A stretch of 8,631 nucleotides of DNA. It comes from Chitinophagaceae bacterium. Its GTDB lineage: Bacteria; Bacteroidota; Bacteroidia; Chitinophagales; Chitinophagaceae. This document shows, piece by piece, positions 1 to 5,904 of this stretch. The translations under genes were made by a program, and so were the position numbers. The stretch lies in contig CANCKV010000109.1 of NCBI GenBank assembly GCA_947378615.1, forward strand, positions 1 through 8,631. The letters run 5' to 3'. Below the pieces are notes generated by a model. The model did not search any database. It was not told the origin of the DNA and saw only the letters and a list, made by a program, of their open reading frames with translations. The number at the start of each line of letters is the position of its first letter. The stretch's first letter is position 1.

Positions 1-302
1 CTTGTGTGCCTATATCAAGGGTATTGCAGAATTTCGAGGTGTCATTTTGGCATCGTATTTCTGGGGCTGAGTTGTTGAGTAAGCCCTAATTAGTATAAGA
101 AATGAAAATGAGTAGGTAAAGGGGTAAATAACTTTGCCAACCTTCCAAAAATTGACAAAGCTTTTAGTCAGGCCATGATAAGGAATCTTACAGAAGAGTT
201 TGAAAGCAATATCAATTTAAATGTTTCTGTTGCTCCATAAGATTTCTAAGGAATGACTACCAAAAGTTAACAAAGGGTTTATGCTATTAAAGATGAACCC
301 AT
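1..302. other. Left-edge stretch without a recognisable gene
   Basis: No gene can be assigned here. The longest plausible piece is a plus-strand open frame from 112 to 240. It begins after a TGA at 109-111, has no convincing start and ends in TAA. It reads ...NFANLPKIDKAF... and then a charged segment with LTEEFESN. It has a protein-like composition but I cannot place it in a family. The first 110 bases are open for only 20-30 codons in several frames on both strands and could be the end of a gene that lies mainly outside the window. The next real gene downstream is itself decayed, so this stretch may also be gene debris. That is an inference. Confidence 0.3.
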
Positions 303-337
303 AAAAAAAGCCGAAAAGGAATTAATTCCCTTGCGGC
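303..337 (-). terminator. Intrinsic terminator downstream of the decayed gene
   Basis: On the minus strand, GCCG..CGGC outer arms (310-313 with 334-337) enclose the 12-bp palindrome GGAATTAATTCC (318-329). This gives a long stem with two mismatches (314/333 and 317/330). It is followed directly by seven T residues (303-309 read on the minus strand). It sits about 60 bases past the stop of the minus-strand pseudogene (399), where that gene's transcript should end. The stem is clear to the eye; folding energy was not computed. Confidence 0.7.
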
Positions 338-398
338 GCACTAACCATTAAATAAAATTCCTATTAATTTTCCATTACTTTCACTTAATACTTACAAC

Positions 399-1063
399 TT
401 AAGCAATGATACAAGTAAACACTTTTGTCCAAGGTCCCCAAGCACCACTTTTCATTACCCACCGTGCAAAATAATAAACCATCTTTCCTTTATCTTCCAT
501 ATCAAACATTAAGGAAGTACCTGAATTTTTAAGGTTTCTCTTTTGAGTGGTATCTGAAAAGTCGGTAGGTTCGTCTCCACCAATCTTATACCATATTTCA
601 CAAAAAATACACCTGCAGGCTTACCAATTCTGAATGTAACAGCATTACGCATCATGAAAACATGATACAATGATTCACCATTAATTACCTTCATAATCGG
701 AGAAGTGTCCACTTCTGGAGTAGGTTTACGATTCAAATTTGGAATATGAATACCCATTGCCGCCTTATCCTCTGCACTAATCAACGGATTGTTGAGTAGT
801 TATTTGGTGTATATAATGTCCAAAGCAGGATGGTAAATTTCATTCGTGTAAGTGTTCCTAGTAATCGTAGTTCCCTTACTCTTTGTCATAGGGTTTACGC
901 TAGCATCATACAAAGGGGTGTAAACAGGTTGAAGGGCAACAGTGTCGGTAATAACCTTATCGGGAATACCCAAATCTTTTCCACTTTTAGCAACTTTAGC
1001 AACCACAATCTTTTGTTGCTTGTTAAATTTTGAAGACACTTTCGATAAACTATATTCTTCCAT
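399..1063 (-). pseudogene. Decayed gene of a conserved Bacteroidota protein family of unknown function (in-frame stop plus frameshift)
   Basis: Read with its lesions repaired, this encodes about 221 residues, near the 210-230 I recall as usual for the family. The ATG at 1061-1063 opens MEEYSLSKVSSKF. Family-like landmarks follow in order: DLGIPDKVITD, an NPMTKSKG segment (like NPATRTK), LLNNPLISAEDKAAMGI (like NPAVTDEDREAMGL), KPTPEVDTSP, and GKPAGVFFVK. After the frameshift come IWYKIGGDEPTDF and a closing VYYFARWVMKSGAWGPW, like the family's VYFCLRWEN..GPWS end. Two lesions break it. TAA at 800-802 replaces codon 88, just before LLNNPL. One A is missing in the short run at 596-598, so GTG-AAA-ATA-TGG becomes out of frame. 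Reading resumes to TAA at 399-401. The role of intact members is unknown to me; some lie near mobile or accessory genes. The frame is also open upstream of 1063, but without an ATG. Family recognition is from memory of its motifs, not a search. Confidence 0.8.
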
Positions 1064-1398
1064 GACTAATTGTGAAAGAAGTTTCGATGAACTTCCTTCG
1101 CCATTAAAGGTGCGATGTATTATTGGATAAATAATCCATTTCAAATAATAAAATACCCACAATAACAAGTTGAATTCAAACTAACGAGTCAACTCATTGA
1201 GAAAGCTTTTAATAAGGTAGTAATACTCTATTAATCCATTGTATATTAACTTATAAGAAAACTGTAATCTGAATTAAGCTACGTCAAGAAATAAGATAGC
1301 TTTGGATTTACTGTTTATATTTTTTATAAACAATAAATAAATTTTCATTTCCTTTTTAAAGCAGTTTTAGATTTTTCACTAAAAGTAAACCTAATGCA

Positions 1399-1422
1399 AA
1401 ACGAATTATTGAACATTCGTTT
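1399..1422. repeat. Inverted repeat AAACGAAT / ATTCGTTT
   Basis: Two perfect 8-base arms (1399-1406 and 1415-1422) flank an 8-base spacer, TATTGAAC, about 140 bases before the kinase start. The shape would suit a dimeric regulator site or a small hairpin. There is no T tract suited to termination. Function is unknown. Confidence 0.45.
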
Positions 1423-1476
1423 ACAAACCTTGTAGTAATTTGATTAAATACCCATTTAGGGACTATAGTTAGCTGT

Positions 1477-1502
1477 AGTAGTAATTACTACTTGTATCTT
1501 TA
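1477..1502 (+). promoter_or_regulatory. 16-bp perfect palindrome next to a promoter-like -7 box upstream of the kinase
   Basis: AGTAGTAATTACTACT (1477-1492) is a perfect 16-bp palindrome. Two bases later comes TATCTTTA (1495-1502), close to the Bacteroidota -7 consensus TAnnTTTG. No good TTTG is visible at the matching -33 position. The palindrome would overlap the promoter core, as a repressor operator would, and the kinase start is about 60 bases further on. The palindrome is directly visible; the promoter and operator roles are inference. Confidence 0.35.
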
Positions 1503-1561
1503 TGCCAATATAACCCCAATTTAATAAAATTGTTAAACTACATCAAACACAATCTTGAGTT

Positions 1562-4294
1562 ATGAAAAAGGAAAGTAATGCAACAACATTTTTCAGGGCC
1601 ACAAGTACTCCTGCCTTAATAATATCAGCAAATAATACTGACTTCAAAATAAATGAGGTTACAGATTCTTTTTTAATTTCGATAGGAATGAAAAGAGAAT
1701 CTTTTATCAATAAACCCTTGTTAAATCTATTCTCAGGTGAAATGCTTGGACATGAGGATAGATTATTACAAACGCTAAAAACTACACTTGAAACAGGGAA
1801 TGTGGGGAAAGTAGAGTGTATTGATTTTCATCCAAAAGAAGGTGACCTTGAAATATTTTCCTATTTCTTTTGTGATATAGAATGTAAGCCTGTTTTTGAA
1901 GAAAATGAGGTCAACATTATATCAAAAGAAGATGAAATATCTTATATAATTATTTCATTATCAAATATTTTATTTGAATCAAATGAAAATAATGTTAATA
2001 ACATTGATGAAAATATTAATAACGAAGAATTATTGTCTGGTACTTGGAGTTATGATATAAAAACAAATAATTATACCTTTTCTGAAGAGGTGAATAAAAT
2101 ATATGGGATTGAAGCTACTGAGGCAAAACCTACTATGGAGGACATTATACAATTGGTTCATCCTAATGATAGGGTTAAAAGAAACCGTATTATCAATCAT
2201 GCTTATGCTAATGGAACTGAATATTATTTATCAATTAGAATCATTAGAAAAGATAAACTGATAAAGAACATTGTAGTCATTGGGCGTCCGAAAAAAGACA
2301 AGGAAGGAAATTTGTTAGGGTATGAAGGTTTGACTAAAAACCTCATTGGAAAAGAGCAAATGGAAAAAAAGCTCTTTGAAACATTGTTCGACCTACATAA
2401 AAAAAGCAAATTAATTGAAACATTAATATTAAATATACCAGTAGGGATAGCGCTTAATAATATTCATTCTGGCGAGACAACGCTAATCAATAGTGAGTTT
2501 GGTAAAGTGTACGGATGGAATAGTCTAGATGTATGTAATATCAATTCTTTGTTTGCTAAAATTTATCAAGATAAAGATTACAGCGATAAAATTTCATCAA
2601 AGATTCATTTAGAGTTAAATAATATAACTAAAGAATTACAGGAATGGCATGCAGTAGAAATTACCACAGAAAAAGGGGAACAAAAGATAATCAATATAAA
2701 ACATATTCCCTTGTTTGATCAAGATATGCTGATAACAACTGTCATTGATGTTACTGAAAAGGAGAATCTTTTAAATGACTTACATAAAGCAATTGAGAGA
2801 TACAATCTTGTTTCTATGGCAACTGACGATGCAGTCTTTGATTGGGATATTAATGACAATACTATTTATTGGAAAAACAGTATCTTAACAGAAGCATTAG
2901 GCTACCAAGAAGGAACAGAAAGAAATACCTTGAAACAATGGGTAGAAGGAATACATCCAGCTGATGAGGCTGCATTTAAGAACAGTTTGATTACATTTTT
3001 AAAAGACAAGAATGCAACAAAATGGATGCCTGATTATTATCGAATAATAAAAGCAGATGGCACTTATGCACACATAAAAGAACTTTCTTTAGTGATTAGA
3101 AATGAGGAAGGAAGGGTAATAAGAATGGTAGGGGTTTTGCGAGACGTAAGTAGGAGAAAAGCAGAAGAGTTAAGACTTAAAATGTTGGAATTGGTAGTAG
3201 AGAATATGGGTGATCCTGTAGTAATCACAGAAGCAGACCCGTTAAACTTTCCTGGGCCAAGAATTATTTATGCGAATCCTTCCTTTTATAAACTTACCGG
3301 TTACACTCCTGATGAAGCAATTGGAAATACTCCAAGGGTATTACAAGGTGTCTTGTCTGATAGAGAAGATTTGAGAAAACTTAAAGCGTCCTTAATTGCT
3401 TGTAAGCCTTATATATTGTCAACCGTAAATTATAAGAAAAACGGTGAACCAATATGGATTAAAGCCCATATAAGTCCTGTTTTTGATGAGAAAGGTAAAT
3501 GTATCAATTGGGTAGGTGTTCAAAGGGATATCACAGAAGAAAAGAATGCTGAAAAACTATTGCATGAATTGAATAAAAATTTAAAATCTCAAACTGAAAA
3601 GTTGGAATTATCCAATAAAGAACTAGAACAATTTGCTTATATAGCCTCTCATGACCTACAAGAACCACTAAGGATGATTATATCGTTCTTGGGATTATTG
3701 GAAAAAAGATTTGATAAAAATATAGATAATAAAGCCAATCAGTACATACATTTTGCTGTAGATGGAGCACAACGGTTACGCCAAATAATCTTTGATTTAT
3801 TAGATTATTCAAGAGTAGGTAGGTTGGAATATGCTGATCAGATGGTGGACATGAATACCTTGATCACGGAAGTTGAACATGCCTTACTAAGTAGGATAAA
3901 AGAACAGAAAGCAACTGTAATTAAAGGTAAATTACCTGTAATCATGACCAAGAAAACCCCTATTTCGCAAGTGTTCCAGAACCTTATTAGTAATGCACTG
4001 AAATATGCTAAGAAAGATGTGTCTCCAATTATTAAAATTTCTGCTGAGGAAAAGGTCGATTATTGGCAATTTGCTATTGAAGATAATGGAGAGGGTATTG
4101 GAGAAATGTTTTATCATAAGATATTTATCATCTTTCAGCGGCTACATACCAAAGAAGAGGTTCCTGGAACAGGTTTAGGTCTTGCTATTACAAAAAAAGC
4201 GATTGAAAATTTAGGTGGAACCATTTGGGTTGAATCAGAAGTGGGTAAAGGCAGTACATTTTATTTTACGATTGCAAAAAAAAATAAAAAGTAG
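1562..4294 (+). CDS. Multi-PAS sensor histidine kinase (cytoplasmic, hybrid domains absent)
   Basis: A 910-residue kinase that would autophosphorylate on histidine after sensing a signal through PAS domains. It has no signal peptide or membrane segment, so it should be cytoplasmic. Five PAS-like units can be made out: about 8-135 (PAS_4-like, opening FFRATSTPALIIS), 155-265, 285-400, 411-535 (PAS_3-like, with DWDINDNTIYW) and 541-662 (with a PAC end, WVGVQRDITEEK). A short coiled coil (662-690) leads to the HisKA H-box FAYIASHDLQEPLR (691-704, His697). The ATPase domain has the N-box QNLISNALKY (Asn811), G1 DNGEGI (841-846), the F-box FIIFQRLH and G2 GTGLGLAI (869-876). All catalytic motifs are intact. 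The fifth PAS is LOV-like in NPSFYKLTGY and VLQG but reads GNTPRVLQG where LOV has GRNCRFLQG, so it lacks the flavin-binding cysteine. No receiver domain or response regulator is nearby, which makes it an orphan kinase. The ATG at 1562 is the natural start; no Shine-Dalgarno is seen. The signal is unknown. Confidence 0.95.
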   Translation: MKKESNATTFFRATSTPALIISANNTDFKINEVTDSFLISIGMKRESFINKPLLNLFSGEMLGHEDRLLQTLKTTLETGNVGKVECIDFHPKEGDLEIFSYFFCDIECKPVFEENEVNIISKEDEISYIIISLSNILFESNENNVNNIDENINNEELLSGTWSYDIKTNNYTFSEEVNKIYGIEATEAKPTMEDIIQLVHPNDRVKRNRIINHAYANGTEYYLSIRIIRKDKLIKNIVVIGRPKKDKEGNLLGYEGLTKNLIGKEQMEKKLFETLFDLHKKSKLIETLILNIPVGIALNNIHSGETTLINSEFGKVYGWNSLDVCNINSLFAKIYQDKDYSDKISSKIHLELNNITKELQEWHAVEITTEKGEQKIINIKHIPLFDQDMLITTVIDVTEKENLLNDLHKAIERYNLVSMATDDAVFDWDINDNTIYWKNSILTEALGYQEGTERNTLKQWVEGIHPADEAAFKNSLITFLKDKNATKWMPDYYRIIKADGTYAHIKELSLVIRNEEGRVIRMVGVLRDVSRRKAEELRLKMLELVVENMGDPVVITEADPLNFPGPRIIYANPSFYKLTGYTPDEAIGNTPRVLQGVLSDREDLRKLKASLIACKPYILSTVNYKKNGEPIWIKAHISPVFDEKGKCINWVGVQRDITEEKNAEKLLHELNKNLKSQTEKLELSNKELEQFAYIASHDLQEPLRMIISFLGLLEKRFDKNIDNKANQYIHFAVDGAQRLRQIIFDLLDYSRVGRLEYADQMVDMNTLITEVEHALLSRIKEQKATVIKGKLPVIMTKKTPISQVFQNLISNALKYAKKDVSPIIKISAEEKVDYWQFAIEDNGEGIGEMFYHKIFIIFQRLHTKEEVPGTGLGLAITKKAIENLGGTIWVESEVGKGSTFYFTIAKKNKK

Positions 4295-4347
4295 TGGGAT
4301 ATGCACATACTGGAATTTGCAAATCTTAATGAATACAAAAAATTGAA

Positions 4348-4376
4348 TTGCTTAGCCTGATTAAACCTTAAATTTA
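4348..4376 (+). promoter_or_regulatory. Putative Bacteroidota-type promoter for the sirtuin gene
   Basis: TTG at 4348-4350 and TAAATTTA at 4369-4376 lie 18 bases apart, fitting the -33 TTTG / -7 TAnnTTTG pattern except for the last base of the -7 box. Transcription would begin about a dozen bases before the ATG at 4395, giving a short leader without a Shine-Dalgarno site. No terminator is visible after the kinase gene, so read-through from it is also possible. Confidence 0.35.
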
Positions 4377-4394
4377 CATTTCAAAAAAAAGATC

Positions 4395-5090
4395 ATGTCG
4401 GCAATAGCTTCAAAAAAGAATTTAGTGGTATTAACTGGTGCAGGTGTAAGTGCAGAAAGTGGATTAAGAACCTTTAGAGACAGTGACGGACTGTGGGAAG
4501 GATACAATGTCTATGAAGTGGCCACTCCTAGGGGATTTAATGCGAATCCTGAATTGGTTTTACGATTTTATAACGACAGAAGAAAGGATGTAGCCGCAGC
4601 ACAACCTAATGCAGCACACATAGGATTAGCTGCACTAGAGGAACATTTTAATGTGCAAATTATTACTCAAAATATTGATGATTTACATGAAAGGGCAGGC
4701 AGTACAAATGTAACTCACCTACACGGTGAGATATTTAAAATGCGAAGCGTAGCTGACACTGACAAGACTTACCCAATTCAAAATGATATAAAAGTAGGCG
4801 ACCTAGCAGCAGACGGAAGTCAATTGAGACCTTTTATTGTTTGGTTCGAAGAGCCTGTTCCTATGATAGAAGTGGCAGCAAAAATAGTTCGAAAGGCAGA
4901 TATTTTCGTAGTTATCGGTACTTCATTACAGGTTTATCCAGCTGCAGGATTAGTGGATTATGCTCCTTATGAAACTCCCAAATATATCATTGATAAAAAG
5001 ATTCCATATACTGCTTCATTATTTAATCTTACTGTGATAGAAAAGCCTGCTGGAGAAGGAGTTGCAGATTTGATTAAGATGTTATTATAA
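4395..5090 (+). CDS. cobB: SIR2-family NAD-dependent protein deacylase (CobB/SIRT5-like, zinc site absent)
   Basis: A 231-residue sirtuin that would use NAD+ to remove acyl groups from protein lysines in the cytoplasm. NAD-site motifs are GAGVSAESGL (15-24), TFRDSDGLW (26-34), QNIDDLHERAG (92-102) and GTSLQVYPAAGL (175-186). HLHGE (108-112) holds the catalytic His110. FYNDRR (58-63) carries Tyr59 and Arg62, matching the Tyr-x-x-Arg pair that lets class III sirtuins (E. coli CobB, SIRT5) bind succinyl or malonyl lysine. The length suits the short bacterial form. Two oddities stand out. The four zinc-binding cysteines after HLHGE are missing and the protein has no cysteine at all, which I associate with Bacteroidota members. 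Also, the usual VWFGE reads VWFEE (149-153). A promoter-like pair precedes the gene and a strong terminator follows. The family call is firm; which acyl group is removed is inferred. Confidence 0.93.
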   Translation: MSAIASKKNLVVLTGAGVSAESGLRTFRDSDGLWEGYNVYEVATPRGFNANPELVLRFYNDRRKDVAAAQPNAAHIGLAALEEHFNVQIITQNIDDLHERAGSTNVTHLHGEIFKMRSVADTDKTYPIQNDIKVGDLAADGSQLRPFIVWFEEPVPMIEVAAKIVRKADIFVVIGTSLQVYPAAGLVDYAPYETPKYIIDKKIPYTASLFNLTVIEKPAGEGVADLIKMLL

Positions 5091-5150
5091 TAACTATCAA
5101 AAATGCTTTATCTTATATTTTCAATCAACTTATTTAAGTAATTGAATTAC

Positions 5151-5197
5151 AAATAAAAAGCACCATCTATATAATTATCAGATGGTGCTTTTTATTT
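5151..5197. terminator. Bidirectional intrinsic terminator between convergent genes
   Basis: An 18-bp perfect stem (5151-5168 with 5180-5197) has an 11-base loop. The GC-richer core GCACCATCT/AGATGGTGC is flanked by A-rich sequence on the left and T-rich on the right, so each strand reads a hairpin followed by T residues. It lies 60 bases past the sirtuin stop and 20 bases from the stop of the convergent 140-residue gene, and should end both transcripts. Confidence 0.92.
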
Positions 5198-5217
5198 TGA
5201 CAATATAGGGACATAAA

Positions 5218-5640
5218 TTAATTTAAAGGCTTAGTTCGTAGTCTATTTTTTGTGATTAAATTACCAATCAATGCTTCATTTTCATTTTTAGAATTCAAAT
5301 AAACCATAATACGTGAATCTTCATATACAAAACCTGAAGGCTCAATCCTAACTTTTGTTGCCTCAGACGGTCCTTTTTCTTCTAGAAGTTTTTCCAATCG
5401 CTCATCTAAAAGCATACGTTGCCTATCATCATAATTTAATATTCTAGTGGCTTCGAGAATACTATTTACTTCTTCATCAATAGCATATTCTTTAGCATGC
5501 CTTACTTTAATTTTGATAGCAAGTGGTTGAAGATATTTATCACTTATATTATCATATCTTTCTACTATCGCTTGCTGTGACAAATGCGACTCAAACAGCA
5601 AATTCAATTCTACTAATATTTTAGCTATTGTATCGTTCAT
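5218..5640 (-). CDS. Hypothetical 140-residue protein
   Basis: I do not recognise this protein. It has an ATG start, a clean frame and its own terminator-side context, and it fills the space between the sirtuin and the secreted-protein gene. There is no signal peptide, membrane segment or cysteine, so it should be cytoplasmic. The first 90 or so residues look mostly helical and charged (for example the RQRMLLDERLEKLLEEKG stretch, about 73-90). The last 45 look more like strands, with KVRIEPSGFVYEDSRIMVYLN. The C-terminus is basic (TKNRLRTKPLN). No metal-binding, nucleotide-binding or helix-turn-helix motif is evident. It is convergent with the sirtuin and shares its terminator, so no joint operon is implied. 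A lineage-specific protein is the simplest reading; a role cannot be assigned. Confidence 0.7.
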   Translation of the reverse strand: MNDTIAKILVELNLLFESHLSQQAIVERYDNISDKYLQPLAIKIKVRHAKEYAIDEEVNSILEATRILNYDDRQRMLLDERLEKLLEEKGPSEATKVRIEPSGFVYEDSRIMVYLNSKNENEALIGNLITKNRLRTKPLN

Positions 5641-5667
5641 AAAAAATGAGTATTAAATTTCTATTAT

Positions 5668-5696
5668 CAAAGAATAGATGATAAAGAAATTCCAAA
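5668..5696 (-). promoter_or_regulatory. Weak promoter candidate for the 140-residue gene
   Basis: On the minus strand, TTTG (5693-5696) and TATTCTTTG (5668-5676) lie 16 bases apart and about 30 bases before the ATG at 5640. The -7 box has three bases rather than two between TA and TTTG, and the spacing is short, so this is only a candidate. The rest of 5641-5904 shows just a 6-bp inverted repeat (ACTACG at 5793-5798, CGTAGT at 5810-5815) and no gene. Confidence 0.2.
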
Positions 5697-5904
5697 ACAC
5701 AGAATATAAAGTCCATAAAAATGTAAGTGATGATAACAAATTTGAATAAGTTGTCATAACATCTTTTTTAATAAATCCAAAACTAATAATAAACTACGCC
5801 AAAATATGTCGTAGTAAAATAAAAAACTAAATAAATAGAATCATAAGTAGGTATAGAATCAGAGTGTCCGATATTAACTTTTGCGTTTCAAGATTACTAT
5901 TATT

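Larger units (their letters stand above)
1064..1561. other. AT-rich intergenic region between divergent genes
   Basis: This stretch of about 500 bases separates the minus-strand pseudogene from the plus-strand kinase, so it should hold two divergent promoters. I see no credible gene in it. A 23-codon minus-strand frame (1345-1416) has nothing to support it. It does hold a short AT-only hairpin, GTTTATA/TATAAAC (1313-1319 with 1325-1331), the inverted repeat at 1399-1422 and the palindrome at 1477-1492, which are listed separately. The octamer GTAGTAAT occurs three times, at 1217, 1432 and 1478. The minus-strand start at 1063 has no evident Shine-Dalgarno sequence. Confidence 0.6.

Noticed and set aside
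830..1130. Two plus-strand frames of 62-67 codons
   Set aside because: They overlap the pseudogene on the other strand, whose translation shows clear family-like motifs.
1313..1331. An AT-only hairpin GTTTATA/TATAAAC taken as a terminator
   Set aside because: The stem has one G-C pair, is weak, and stands between divergent genes where no transcript needs to end.
1345..1416. A 23-residue minus-strand frame with an ATG
   Set aside because: It has no ribosome binding site or recognisable content, and such frames are common by chance in AT-rich DNA.
1534..5803. Similar strings TAAACTACATCAAA (1534) and TAAACTACGCCAAA (5790), with a looser third copy at 1275
   Set aside because: Matches of 12 in 14 are expected by chance in AT-rich DNA of this length, and the positions share no common relation to gene starts.
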